A DNA stretch of 64,000 nt, from the NCBI GenBank assembly GCA_913775095.1, contig CAJYIW010000024.1:310001-374000 (forward strand), written 5' to 3'. Position 1 is the first letter of the stretch, and every line of letters starts with the position of its first letter. Positions 17,390 through 27,035 of the stretch are shown here, in pieces. The stretch comes from an uncultured Siphonobacter sp. (GTDB taxonomy: Bacteria; Bacteroidota; Bacteroidia; Cytophagales; Spirosomataceae). The notes below the pieces were generated by a model. It was not told the origin of the DNA. It searched no databases and saw only the letters and a list, made by a program, of their open reading frames with translations. A program made the position numbers and the translations under genes.

Positions 17390-20300
17390 CTAGAACGTCA
17401 GTGAGATACCTGCCACTAACGTACGTGCCCGTGGGTAGTAAGAAATAGGATCTACGCCCGGCGACAGGTTAACGGCCCGGTTATCATCGCTGATGGATCC
17501 GTATTGGCTCCGCGAATCACCCGTACGCACTTCAGGATCAGCACCACGATATTTTGTCAGTATGAAGATGTTTTGACCTGAAACATATACCTGAGCGTTC
17601 TGCAGAACTTTTTTCATTCCTGGAATGCGGTATCCCAGGCGGAAGTTATCCAGCCGAACGAACGAAGCATTTTCTAACCACAAATCAGACCAGGCCGAAG
17701 AAACTCCTTTACCAATGCCCGTTGAGAAGGCGTCTTTCAGCAAGTTTTCGCCGGGGAATCGGTTGGGGTTTGCAAAGTAGATGTACATCCCGTTCGCAAC
17801 TTTCTGACCTAAACTTCCACGGAAGAAGAAAGACAGATCCCAGTTTTTGTAGGTAAAGTTGTTTTGCCAGCCAAAAGTTAACTTCGGTTGGGCATTACCC
17901 AGATACGTACGGTCTGCACCGGCAGGTTGCGTACCTCCACCTCCAAAGTCCTGATAGATGTATTCGCCTTTATCGTTGAAGCCCGTCACACGGGGACCGT
18001 AGAAGGTACCAATGGCATATCCTTCCTGCAGTACGATGGGAGAGGCAATTCCTCCCTGCCCACTACCGAATCCTCCATATAAAATGGGGTTATTGGTATT
18101 GTATTGGAACAGGCCATTGCTCAACGAAATGATTTTGTTGGTATTATGAGCCAGGTTCAATGAGGTCCGCCATTCAAAGTCTTTCGTACTGATAGCCTGA
18201 TAGTCCAGCGATAGTTCGATTCCTTTGTTAGACACCCGGCCTACGTTTGCCAGTACGTTGTTCGTTACGGCTGTTAGTTGCTGTGAACCGTATTTGGAGC
18301 CAATCGCAACCGGATAATTGAACAACAGGTCACGCGTATCTTTGGAGTATACCTCCACAGATCCCGTCAGTCGGCCCTTCATTAATCCAAAGTCCACCCC
18401 AATGTTCGTCATGGCAGAGGTTTCCCATTTCAGATCCGGGTTTGCATTTTGTGAATAGAAATATGCCGTCTGAAATCCACCATTGGTATAGTAAGAACCC
18501 TGTGAACCGTATAACATTCGAGCGGCGTAATCAGCAATACCATCCTGGTTACCTGTCACTCCATAACCAGCCCGTAATTTCAGATCACTGAATACGTTAC
18601 TGGTTTTAATAAAGTCCTCCTCGATCAAACGCCATCCGGCGGATACCGAGGGGAACCATCCCCAGCGATTATTGGCCCCGAACCGGGAAGAACCATCCCG
18701 ACGAATGTTCGCCGTCAGAAGGTATTTCTCGTTATAGGAATAGTTAAGACGACCAATCAAACCTACCAGAATGGCCTCTGACTTATAGGAGTTCACCTGA
18801 CGGTTAGTCGAACCATCGGCGTTACTATTTCCAGCTCCCAGGTTATTGTATCCGAAGGCATCGGGGAAGTTTGAGTTTTCTGAACCAAATCCTTCATTGC
18901 TAACTTTCTGGTACGTATGACCCAACAGAACACTAAAATTGTGTTTCTCAATAGTGTTGGTATAATTAATAGTACTCTCAATCAGGCGATCCAGTACTTC
19001 CTGTGTTTCACGACGACCTCTGGAGATACTGTTTCCACTGCCCCGGAAATAACTGGGGATAAAAAAGCCGTAGAGGTAGTCAAACGTACTTTGCGAAGCA
19101 TTTACGCCCACCTTTAGTCCCTTCACGATTTCGTAGCTGGCTTTGGCGTTCAGCAAGGTCTGACGTTCTTTTCCTTCGTTCGTCAGCTGTGAAAGACGAG
19201 CCAGTGGGTTTTCTACTTCAAACTGCCCCTGTGGTTGGTTAAACGTGCCGTCAGCGTTATAAATCGGCTGAGTTGGGTTGAAGCGTACCGCTGAACGCAA
19301 GGCTCCATAATCTACAAATTTTTTGTTGTTAGTCTGATGCGAAAGCAGAAGTTGCAGTTCCAGACGATCGTCCAGTGCTTTCTGTACCATGTTCAAACGG
19401 GCATTGATCCGGTTGAAGCCCGAATTTTTCACGATACCGGGCTGATCCAGGTACACGAGTGACCCCCGGTAATTAAACTTATCAGCACCTCCACTAACGG
19501 CAACGGAGTGGTTTTGCGTCCATGAGGTCTGCGTTACCTGATCAATCCAGTTCGTAGAAGATCCGTAGTCCTGATTAGTAACGTTTTGTTCAGCCAATTT
19601 GGCCCGGAACTCATCTGGTGTCAGGAACCCGGGACGGCGAACTTCTTTGCCCATTGAGATGTAACCACTGTATTCAACGGAGGTACGGCCCGCTGAGCCC
19701 TTTTTGGTGGTAACAATGATGACACCGTTGGCTCCGCGTGAACCGTAAATAGCTGCTGCTGAAGCATCTTTTAGTACGTCAACCGACTGGATATCTTCGG
19801 GAGCCACGCTATTCAGAGGAGCTCCTGCCACGCCATCGATTACAATCAAAGGCTCTGAGTTAGCCGATAGAGAAGACGTTCCGCGTAAACGAATGGTGGG
19901 ACGGTTATTCGTCGGATCACTGTTCGGAGCACTGATGACCAGACCGGATACTTTGCCCTGTACCGCCTGTAAAGGGTTGTTGAGTACCCCTGCGTTAAAA
20001 TCTTTGGATGTTACTGTGGCCGTGGCACCGGTTACGTCCGCTTTCCGTTGGGTCCCATACCCTACGACTACTACTTCCGAAAGAGCCTGTGAATTGGACT
20101 GTAAGGTTACGTTAAGCGTGTTTTGATTCGTAATGTCAATCTCCTGAGAAACCATACCTACGGAAGTAAACCGCACTTTGGAACCAGAGGTAACGCTGAT
20201 TTTATACGTCCCATCTGCCGCCGTTTGCGTACCCGTGGAAGTACCCACTACTAAAACGCTTACCCCAGGTAAATCACTTCCATCTTCCGCTGAAGTAACT

Positions 20301-20440
20301 TTTCCTGAAAGGATACGTTGCTGAGCCCAGGTAGTCATGCTGAGAAGAATCATTAAAAAACTCAGGCATCCGGCGAACCCATGTCTAAGCTTACTTTTTT
20401 GACCCAACGAGCTACGTTGCAAGTAAGTCTGTTTCATCAT
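17390..20440 (-). CDS. SusC/RagA-family TonB-linked outer-membrane transporter (pair 1)
   Basis: 1016 residues. Long signal peptide ending TTWAQQ, a carboxypeptidase-D-like domain (ILSGKVTSAEDGSDLPGVSVLVVGTSTGTQTAADGTY), a SusC-type TonB-box region (SEVVVVGYGTQRKADVTGA), plug with IRLRGTSSLSANSEPLIVIDG and SVDVLKDASAAAIYGSRGANGVIIVTTKKG, and a 22-strand barrel ending in LVAGISLTF. It imports oligomers across the outer membrane with TonB energy. The first two codons are both ATG; either may be used. It is preceded by a 283-base AT-rich gap after the haloperoxidase gene, large enough for its own promoter. Confidence 0.97.
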   Translation of the reverse strand: MMKQTYLQRSSLGQKSKLRHGFAGCLSFLMILLSMTTWAQQRILSGKVTSAEDGSDLPGVSVLVVGTSTGTQTAADGTYKISVTSGSKVRFTSVGMVSQEIDITNQNTLNVTLQSNSQALSEVVVVGYGTQRKADVTGATATVTSKDFNAGVLNNPLQAVQGKVSGLVISAPNSDPTNNRPTIRLRGTSSLSANSEPLIVIDGVAGAPLNSVAPEDIQSVDVLKDASAAAIYGSRGANGVIIVTTKKGSAGRTSVEYSGYISMGKEVRRPGFLTPDEFRAKLAEQNVTNQDYGSSTNWIDQVTQTSWTQNHSVAVSGGADKFNYRGSLVYLDQPGIVKNSGFNRINARLNMVQKALDDRLELQLLLSHQTNNKKFVDYGALRSAVRFNPTQPIYNADGTFNQPQGQFEVENPLARLSQLTNEGKERQTLLNAKASYEIVKGLKVGVNASQSTFDYLYGFFIPSYFRGSGNSISRGRRETQEVLDRLIESTINYTNTIEKHNFSVLLGHTYQKVSNEGFGSENSNFPDAFGYNNLGAGNSNADGSTNRQVNSYKSEAILVGLIGRLNYSYNEKYLLTANIRRDGSSRFGANNRWGWFPSVSAGWRLIEEDFIKTSNVFSDLKLRAGYGVTGNQDGIADYAARMLYGSQGSYYTNGGFQTAYFYSQNANPDLKWETSAMTNIGVDFGLMKGRLTGSVEVYSKDTRDLLFNYPVAIGSKYGSQQLTAVTNNVLANVGRVSNKGIELSLDYQAISTKDFEWRTSLNLAHNTNKIISLSNGLFQYNTNNPILYGGFGSGQGGIASPIVLQEGYAIGTFYGPRVTGFNDKGEYIYQDFGGGGTQPAGADRTYLGNAQPKLTFGWQNNFTYKNWDLSFFFRGSLGQKVANGMYIYFANPNRFPGENLLKDAFSTGIGKGVSSAWSDLWLENASFVRLDNFRLGYRIPGMKKVLQNAQVYVSGQNIFILTKYRGADPEVRTGDSRSQYGSISDDNRAVNLSPGVDPISYYPRARTLVAGISLTF

Positions 20441-20723
20441 TTGTAAGGGTTATGTATTGTATCAAGAACATGAAAAGAAAAAAATGCACATCCAGCTAAC
20501 AAAATAGGGGTGAATTCAAATCAAATTCGTCTATTATTATATTAGATAAATGCACATTTGGCCTCTTCAGGTGTGCAAAATACAATAATTAGCTTACATA
20601 ATACAATTTATTACAGAAGATTTTAAAAAAATTAAATTAAGTACATACACCTAAAAAACACGTCAAATAAGTACTCATTTAATTGATCGCCCTACCTGAG
20701 ATACTTACCTAAAATAATCATCT

Positions 20724-22043
20724 CTACTTTTTTGTTTTAATATGGTTTAGTATCCAGTCTCCTACTGACTCGCCCTGATTAAAGCCATCTTCGATTCCAG
20801 ACTTGAAATGGATTCCACCGTAGAGCCGGCTAACGGCTGCTTCCGTCGCAGCTGCTTTAAAAGAAGAAAATTGACGCACGGGTAATCCATAGGCTACTTC
20901 TGAGGAATCCGCAAAGGCCAAACGATCTCCCATAAGGGCTGTCAGAACTACCGCAGAGGAAGCGGAAACGACGCTGTGACCCGAAGGATATTCAGGAAAA
21001 GGAGGCGTTTGTAACAAGGGCTGCCACTGATCATCTATTTCATTATTGATATACGTTTCGGGACGAATGCGAACAGAATGGTATTTTTCATCCCAGCAGG
21101 CAATGAAACCGTCAAACAAGGCAATGGACGTAAACAGATAAGCTTCGGCAGTCTGCATAAAATCCTTGTGAGCCTGCCGAGTGGTTAATCCAACAATACT
21201 CATCCAGTGGCCGCCCGGTGACATTTTTTTAGTAGCAAAAGCCGCATGTCCCTGAATATTGAGTTTAAAAGGGTTACAATCCCAGAAGTTTGCAATTTCT
21301 TTCTGCTCTTCTGTGCTGAATTTAACCGCATCATACACTTCTTTCGCCTCTTTAAAGCAATCACTTTTGGAATCTATACTATACACTGGAAAACCTTCAA
21401 TTCGAAATTGGGCAGCTGAATCCAGTACCATTGGTCGGATTTTAGCCCAAAAAGGTTCCAAAGCATCCATGTACGCGGGTGGCGTGGGTACCCAGCTCCC
21501 CTTCTGATTGGTTACGGTGTACCGAAATCCCCGGGTTTCTTTGTAATGGTCTTTTAAAGAATAAGCGATGACGTGCTTAGCAACGGCTTCCCCATACTGC
21601 ATGGAGCGTTCGTACACGTCCGAAGGCAGGACTTTTTCGAACGATTCGTAAAAATCTTTTTCGAAATCATCAATCATATTGCCTGAAAACGTCCAGTGCC
21701 GTCCTACCATCAGAAAAGCCCGGGTACTAGCCAGGGGATAACAATACTCCTGATTAACTTCCGGCTTAGGCGTAGCCGTGTATTCATTCAGCTGCCCCGC
21801 CATGCTCCGGTACTGAGGATACTGTGGCAATAAAGCTTCGTACGCTGCCAAACTGGAATAGGCATAAATACGGGCAGCCACCGGGGGGCCAAATACGTCG
21901 TGTATGATGACTTGAGTAAGCTTAAGTTCTGCTTTTCTTAAAAAGTCAGGGCTACTGGTTAGCAGGGTGTACTCGCTCTTATTTTTCTGACAACTGCTGA
22001 AAATCAGAATATGTACAAGTAGTGTAAGGAAAATTCTCTTCAT
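20724..22043 (-). CDS. Vanadium haloperoxidase/PAP2-superfamily lipoprotein
   Basis: 439 residues. A short lipoprotein signal (MKRIFLTLLVHILIFSSCQKNK) precedes a helical vanadium-chloroperoxidase-like domain. Vanadate/phosphate site motifs are visible in order: K-x6-RP (KYHSVRIRP), PSGH (PEYPSGHSV) and SR-x5-H (SRLYGGIHF). The acidic residue usual four positions after the last histidine is a glycine here (HFKSG). Proteins of this superfamily are either haloperoxidases, which oxidise halide with peroxide, or acid phosphatases; sequence alone does not decide. In this cluster the protein is predicted to sit in the periplasm or on the surface next to SusC/SusD and two FG-GAP proteins, a gene grouping I have seen in other Cytophagales. 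Confidence 0.87.
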   Translation of the reverse strand: MKRIFLTLLVHILIFSSCQKNKSEYTLLTSSPDFLRKAELKLTQVIIHDVFGPPVAARIYAYSSLAAYEALLPQYPQYRSMAGQLNEYTATPKPEVNQEYCYPLASTRAFLMVGRHWTFSGNMIDDFEKDFYESFEKVLPSDVYERSMQYGEAVAKHVIAYSLKDHYKETRGFRYTVTNQKGSWVPTPPAYMDALEPFWAKIRPMVLDSAAQFRIEGFPVYSIDSKSDCFKEAKEVYDAVKFSTEEQKEIANFWDCNPFKLNIQGHAAFATKKMSPGGHWMSIVGLTTRQAHKDFMQTAEAYLFTSIALFDGFIACWDEKYHSVRIRPETYINNEIDDQWQPLLQTPPFPEYPSGHSVVSASSAVVLTALMGDRLAFADSSEVAYGLPVRQFSSFKAAATEAAVSRLYGGIHFKSGIEDGFNQGESVGDWILNHIKTKK

Positions 22044-22243
22044 CTCAATCTTACTATAGTATAATTTTATTTCAATAAATTACTACAAAAATAGCAGAAT
22101 GCGTAGCATCCTGTATCGGTTTCTATCATTTAGCCATTACTTATTTTATTCCTATTAACGACTAGCCGCCCAGCGAATCCTGAAGTGGTACGCATGGAGG
22201 TAACTATCTTTGCCAATACTAAGCCTGGGTATTATTTCTTTTA

Positions 22244-22251
22244 TAGTTTTG
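22244..22251 (+). promoter_or_regulatory. Possible Bacteroidota -7 promoter element
   Basis: TAGTTTTG is a full match to the Bacteroidota -7 consensus TAnnTTTG, 46 bases before the glycosyltransferase start codon. No TTTG lies at the expected 19-21 bases upstream (one at 22209-22212 is too far), so this is only a candidate. Confidence 0.3.
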
Positions 22252-22297
22252 AGCAGGCGTATATTCTCATCTATCGAAATTCCGGAGTATAGGAGTT

Positions 22298-23425
22298 ATG
22301 AAAAGTAAAGTGCTCCACCTGAGTACCCTCCATCGGGGCGACGATTCCCGAATGATTCTGAAGATGGCGTTCAGCACCGCCCTTCAGTATCAAACAATGG
22401 CTTTTGTTACCCTGCATTCATATTCCCATCCATCCATCGACTATCATTTACTCCCCTATCAACCCTCGCTCCTGAAACGCCTGTTATTCGTTCATCCCCT
22501 TGCTTTCTGGAAAAGTCTTCGTTTAAAACCGAACCTCGTTCATGTCCACGCACCCGAGGCTTTACCCATTGCGTTGGTGCATTACTGGCGGGGAGCTACC
22601 GTCATTTTTGACGTGTATGAGGATATGGGTAAGCAGCTGAAAGGAAAGCAGGTGAACAACAATGCCTGGTTCCGGGGGTTTTTCAGGCTTTTCGACCGCA
22701 TCGCCCGCAGGAAGTTCCACTTCATTTTTGCGGAAGATTCGTATCAGCAATCGTATCCGGATCTGAAAAAATCAGGCGTGGTGATCCATAACTTTCCTGA
22801 TTTAACTTCGATTCCCAACGCTCCTGTCTACTCTGAAAAAACTGATTTCTTTTATTTAGGACAGCTGAGTAAAGCCCGATGCCTGGATGTGATGATAGAA
22901 GCCGCCGTTCTGCTGCGAAAGGATTACCCGAATTTTCGCTGGCATATTTTCGGTAAAATTGGTTTCGACCTGACGTCGATGGAAGAAGTAGAACAAATGC
23001 GGGGTTACGAAGAAGTAAAAGAAAATCTGATTTTTTACGGATACGTACCCGCTACGGAGGCCTACCTGAAAGGGGCTGAATGCCTGGCCGGAATTGCCTT
23101 GTTGAAACCCATCGGTGATTTTGAAGGGTCTTATCCTACTAAAATCTTTGAATATATGGCCCTGGGATTGCCCGTTATTACCTCTGATTTTCCTTTGTAT
23201 CGCTCCGTTGTAGAAAAAAATAATTGCGGATTTTGCATCGACCCGACCCATGCATTCCTTCTCTATGAACGCATGAAGCAGATCATTGAAAGCCCTACCC
23301 TCCGGCGTCAGATGGGCCAGAACGGGAAAGCGGCCGTACAGAAGGACTATAACTGGGCTAACGAACAGCAGAAGCTATTCAACTTTTACGAAGAAGTCAT
23401 CAGAGAAGGTCAGAAGGAATCCTGA
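22298..23425 (+). CDS. GT4-type glycosyltransferase
   Basis: 375 residues, two-domain GT-B layout. The N-terminal half has VLHLSTLHRGDDSRMILKMA and LVHVHAPEALPIALVHYWRGATVIFDVYEDMG; the C-terminal half has FFYLGQLSKARCLDVMIEAAVLLRKDYPNFRWHIFGKI and the nucleotide-sugar region AECLAGIALLKPIGDFEGSYPTKIFEYMALGLPVITSDFPLYRSVVE, with the conserved E-x7-E-like motif. It probably builds an extracellular or lipid-linked polysaccharide, but donor and acceptor are unknown. It is a single gene, divergent from the haloperoxidase and convergent with GH127 (27-base gap), so no cluster helps to place it. Confidence 0.9.
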   Translation: MKSKVLHLSTLHRGDDSRMILKMAFSTALQYQTMAFVTLHSYSHPSIDYHLLPYQPSLLKRLLFVHPLAFWKSLRLKPNLVHVHAPEALPIALVHYWRGATVIFDVYEDMGKQLKGKQVNNNAWFRGFFRLFDRIARRKFHFIFAEDSYQQSYPDLKKSGVVIHNFPDLTSIPNAPVYSEKTDFFYLGQLSKARCLDVMIEAAVLLRKDYPNFRWHIFGKIGFDLTSMEEVEQMRGYEEVKENLIFYGYVPATEAYLKGAECLAGIALLKPIGDFEGSYPTKIFEYMALGLPVITSDFPLYRSVVEKNNCGFCIDPTHAFLLYERMKQIIESPTLRRQMGQNGKAAVQKDYNWANEQQKLFNFYEEVIREGQKES

Positions 23426-23452
23426 TTTCTAACCTTCTCTAAGACAGGCCAC

Positions 23453-25417
23453 CTATTTTCCAGAGACCCAAACGGCCATTTTACCCACCCCGCGATGGCT
23501 CCATAAGTGGTAAGGAATAGCCGTAAATTTCTTACCGCCTGCATTTTCCCCTTTAATCAGCACACTGGTGGTAATGAAATCAGGAGCATTAACGGACGTT
23601 AGCCTGGTCTGATCATTGACGACCACCTGATCAACGTCACCATTATTATCTACTCCCTCCACGCAATACACCAGCGGCCCACGTTCCAGAGCCACCTTTC
23701 CCCGGTCCGCTTCAACCTGGTCATTAGCCAACACTTTTCGAATCGGCATGGGCAATTCCATCTCTACTTTATCCCCTTTTTTCCAGTTGCGGCTGATGGC
23801 GGCGAACCCTTTGGATACTTCGTAGGAAACTTTTTTACCATTCACCTTAATCACTACGGGCTGAACCTCAGCATTCTGATAGCGATACAGATCTCCCGGC
23901 ACGGGTTTTCCCTGAGACCAGCCCGGAAGGCGAACCTGTAGGGTAAAGTCAGTATTTTTTTCCGGGTTTACCATCAGTTTCATAAATCCATTCCAGGGAT
24001 AGTTGGTCTCCTGAATCAGTGCTATGGGTGTGTTATTAACCGAGACCTTAGCCGTTCCTCCCATCAATAAGTTCAGATACAGGTCTTTCCCTTTAGTCGC
24101 GTATGCGTAACCCGGCAGTGAAGGCATCACCCGCGTCACGTTAGTTGGGCAACAGGAAGTAGCGAACCATTCCACCCGGGTGGCTTCTCCGTTGAATTTA
24201 GTCACTCCATCTGCGGCCAGAGGATTAGGATAAAAGAAATGGGTTCCGTCCAACGATACACCCGAGAGAAATCCATTATACATGATTCGCTCAAAAATGT
24301 CGAGATACGCTCCATCCCCGGAATCCAGAAAAAGCCGGTAATTCCATAACATCTGAGCTACAGACGCACAGGTTTCAGCATAGGCTTCCTGATTAGGCAG
24401 ATGATAATTCTCACCAAACCCCTCATTGGAGCGGTCGGAACCCACGCCCCCGGTCAGGTACATCCGTTGGTCAGCGGCATTATGCCACAGTTTCTGCAAG
24501 GCTTTTCCGTAGGTTTTAGAGCCCATCATGGCATCTACGTCGGTCATCCCTGCGTACAGGTAACCCGCCCGAACGGAATGACCTACCACCTCGGTTTGCT
24601 GGGTAACGGGCAAATGATCCTGAAAATACATACTGTCCGCATGCGTGGCACTGCCATCGGGTTTCTGCACAATCAGAATGCGGCGTAAGTCTTTCCGCCC
24701 CCTCATGTCAATGAAAAACTTCGCCAGATCCAGGTATTCTTTCTTTTTGGTGGCCCGATACAGTTTGACTAACCCAATCTCAATTTCTTCATGCCCTGGC
24801 ACTTCCACTAACTTATCAGGACCGAAGACAGTGAGCAGATAATCGGCGTTCTTAGTCGCTACATTCAGTAAGTTTTTCTTACCAGTAGCCTGATAATGAG
24901 CAACCGCGGCTTCGTACATGTGTCCGACATTGTATAGCTCATGCGAACCGTTCAGGAAGTTGAATCGGGTATATCCGGCCCGCCAGTCCTTGTCCATGAC
25001 CCGGTCACCTAGGATGGTACGGATGGTATACAGATACCCGTCGGGTTCCTGAGCGGCTGCGATTTTGGTAATGAGGGTATCCAGGTAAGCCTCCAGTTTC
25101 GGATCGGGATGACTGGCTAACGAATAGGAAGCTCCTTCAATCACTTTAAAAACGTCCGAGTCATCAAATCGCTGGCCCTGGAACTCCCCCTTCCTGAGCT
25201 TTCCTGCAATGGCAAAGTTGTCGATTCGACCCGTTTCTTCGCATTTCCCGAATGCAAAGGGAATCGTTCGGGTACGATTCGTCTCAATGCGAGGCTGCCA
25301 GAAGGGGGAAGTAATCTTTACGTCAGTGAAAGGAACGGGCTGAATGGGGTAGTCCTGGGCCTGAGACACGCCCGTTACCGCCATTCCGAGTAAAGTCAGA
25401 AAGGTACTTTTTTTCAT
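23453..25417 (-). CDS. Glycoside hydrolase family 127 (beta-L-arabinofuranosidase-like, DUF1680)
   Basis: About 654 residues from the ATG that begins a signal peptide (MKKSTFLTLLGMAVTGVSQAQ); the frame opens 13 codons earlier. The catalytic zinc-thiolate site of GH127 is present: AYAETCASVAQM gives Glu348 and Cys350, and FATSCCPTNVTR gives Cys422 and Cys423, corresponding to Glu338, Cys340, Cys417 and Cys418 of HypBA1. The (alpha/alpha)6 domain is followed by beta-sandwich domains. It removes terminal L-arabinofuranose from glycans in characterised members; other specificities exist in the family. Exported to the periplasm; not beside a SusCD pair. Confidence 0.94.
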   Translation of the reverse strand: MKKSTFLTLLGMAVTGVSQAQDYPIQPVPFTDVKITSPFWQPRIETNRTRTIPFAFGKCEETGRIDNFAIAGKLRKGEFQGQRFDDSDVFKVIEGASYSLASHPDPKLEAYLDTLITKIAAAQEPDGYLYTIRTILGDRVMDKDWRAGYTRFNFLNGSHELYNVGHMYEAAVAHYQATGKKNLLNVATKNADYLLTVFGPDKLVEVPGHEEIEIGLVKLYRATKKKEYLDLAKFFIDMRGRKDLRRILIVQKPDGSATHADSMYFQDHLPVTQQTEVVGHSVRAGYLYAGMTDVDAMMGSKTYGKALQKLWHNAADQRMYLTGGVGSDRSNEGFGENYHLPNQEAYAETCASVAQMLWNYRLFLDSGDGAYLDIFERIMYNGFLSGVSLDGTHFFYPNPLAADGVTKFNGEATRVEWFATSCCPTNVTRVMPSLPGYAYATKGKDLYLNLLMGGTAKVSVNNTPIALIQETNYPWNGFMKLMVNPEKNTDFTLQVRLPGWSQGKPVPGDLYRYQNAEVQPVVIKVNGKKVSYEVSKGFAAISRNWKKGDKVEMELPMPIRKVLANDQVEADRGKVALERGPLVYCVEGVDNNGDVDQVVVNDQTRLTSVNAPDFITTSVLIKGENAGGKKFTAIPYHLWSHRGVGKMAVWVSGK

Positions 25418-25514
25418 AAGATCAGATGTTGGGAATCTCAACGCGGGAATCATCAAAAAAATAATACCTCGATGATGTTGAAGATTAGAGACTGACCGGA
25501 AGATTGATCTATTA

Positions 25515-25547
25515 AACTTCTCGAAAGTTCTAAACTTTCGAGAAGTT
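25515..25547. other. Perfect 15-bp inverted repeat
   Basis: AACTTCTCGAAAGTT, a 3-base loop CTA and its exact complement. It lies between the end of the ABC gene (25564, minus) and the start of GH127 (25417, minus). No T run follows, so it may be a bidirectional transcript-end hairpin, an operator for GH127, or a mobile miniature repeat. Confidence 0.75.
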
Positions 25548-25563
25548 CGGGTCGATTTTAGTT

Positions 25564-27030
25564 TTATACCCTCTCCACCACTTTTCCCTGATTCAACCGA
25601 ATGGTACGATTGACGCAGCTGGGAATTTCTTCGGTATAATGAGAAACGTACACTAACGTTCGGTCCGGGTGCTCTCCAATGGCATTCACGGTATCCCGGA
25701 AACGAAGCATTTGCTCGGTATCGAGTCCCTGACAGGGTTCATCCAGAATCAGTAAAGGAGGATTTTTAACCAGGGCTCTGGCTAATAATACCAGTCGTTG
25801 CTGTCCGGTAGAAAGCTGAGCCAGTCTTTTTTCTTTGATTGCCTCTAATTCAAAAGCTTTTATGTATTCTTCCAGATACGCGGTATGCTCGGGTTTCAAT
25901 ACTCTGAATAAACCCATGGTATCAAATAATCCCGAAGCGATTACCTTCCAGACGTTCTGATCGCGGGGGAAGTACAGATGCAGCTCGGGTGAGACGAAGC
26001 CAATTTTCTTTTTGATATCCCAGATGCTTTCGCCCGTGCCGCGTTTGCGGTCAAACAAATCAAAATCGTTCGCGTAAGCCTGGGGGTTGTCTCCCGTGAT
26101 CAGGCTTAATAAAGTAGATTTCCCGGAACCATTGGGTCCGAGTAAGGCCCACTTTTCTCCGCGTTTCACTTCCCAGTTCACTCCGTCAAGCACTTGGGTT
26201 TCTCCGTACCGAATCGAGATCTGACGCATGCGAATGGCGTAGGAAAACGCCTCCTGCCCGGTTAAGGGCTCCGGTAAGTGAATTACTTTTTGCTCGTTTT
26301 CAGGATTATGTGAAACGTAGTTTTTCCGCAACAGGGGTTTTCCTTCGGGCAGTAGCAATACATGGGTAATCACCGCCGGAATGTCCGAAGGGGGAGCAAC
26401 CATGATAAGCGTCGTTCCTGATTCAGCGATGTGCTGTAAGATTTCGTGCAGGGAAGCCCGGCTGGCTACGTCCAATCCGACGAAAGGGTTATCCAGGATC
26501 AACACCTTAGGCTTTCTGAGAAAACTGCGGGTGAGTAAGGTCCGGCGGGTTTCGCCGTTGGAAAGTGAGGTCACGTGGCGATCCAGCAAATGACTTACCC
26601 GTAACTGCGTAGCTATCTCCTGCAAATACGCTTCGTTGTAAGCCAGCGGGGGTAACTCTACCGAATGAGCATCTACGGTTCCGGCGGGTTTCACCTGCTC
26701 CTGCAACACCTCCCATACCGTTGGACTTTCCTCCGAAGCATAACTATTGAAGCGTTGCTGATAGAAAGTAGCCGTTGCGGCAACGTTTCGATTAAAGCTG
26801 AAATCGCTGGCCACGAGTTCGATGTCTTTTCTGGCAGGTATCGCCTGGAATGTTCCTCCCAGAATACTTCGTTTTTCGGCCAATACGGAGAGTAGTAATG
26901 ATTTTCCAGAGCCCGTTGGGCCTACCAGAGCCCAGTGCTCTCCCGCCTGAATGGTGAGATTCAATCCACTGATAATCGTTTCCCGTTCCCAGCCGATGCG
27001 GGCGTTTTCCAGTTTAAATAACGTTGACAT
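25564..27030 (-). CDS. ABC ATPase with two nucleotide-binding domains (ModF/PhrA-like)
   Basis: About 488 residues from the ATG at 27030 (MSTLFKLENARIGWERE); an 8-codon longer frame overlaps the end of the upstream GNAT gene. Domain 1: Walker A GPTGSGKS, signature SLSNGETRR, Walker B VLILDNPFVGLD. Domain 2: Walker A GPNGSGKS, signature QLSTGQQRL, Walker B LLILDEPCQGLD. There is no transmembrane domain and no long ABC-F linker, so the layout fits ModF-type soluble ATPases. In domain 1 the catalytic glutamate is Asn (LDNP), so only domain 2 should hydrolyse ATP efficiently. Its partner is unknown; it is last in a probable gldD-GNAT-ABC unit. Confidence 0.88.
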   Translation of the reverse strand: MSTLFKLENARIGWERETIISGLNLTIQAGEHWALVGPTGSGKSLLLSVLAEKRSILGGTFQAIPARKDIELVASDFSFNRNVAATATFYQQRFNSYASEESPTVWEVLQEQVKPAGTVDAHSVELPPLAYNEAYLQEIATQLRVSHLLDRHVTSLSNGETRRTLLTRSFLRKPKVLILDNPFVGLDVASRASLHEILQHIAESGTTLIMVAPPSDIPAVITHVLLLPEGKPLLRKNYVSHNPENEQKVIHLPEPLTGQEAFSYAIRMRQISIRYGETQVLDGVNWEVKRGEKWALLGPNGSGKSTLLSLITGDNPQAYANDFDLFDRKRGTGESIWDIKKKIGFVSPELHLYFPRDQNVWKVIASGLFDTMGLFRVLKPEHTAYLEEYIKAFELEAIKEKRLAQLSTGQQRLVLLARALVKNPPLLILDEPCQGLDTEQMLRFRDTVNAIGEHPDRTLVYVSHYTEEIPSCVNRTIRLNQGKVVERV

Positions 27031-27035
27031 AAGCA

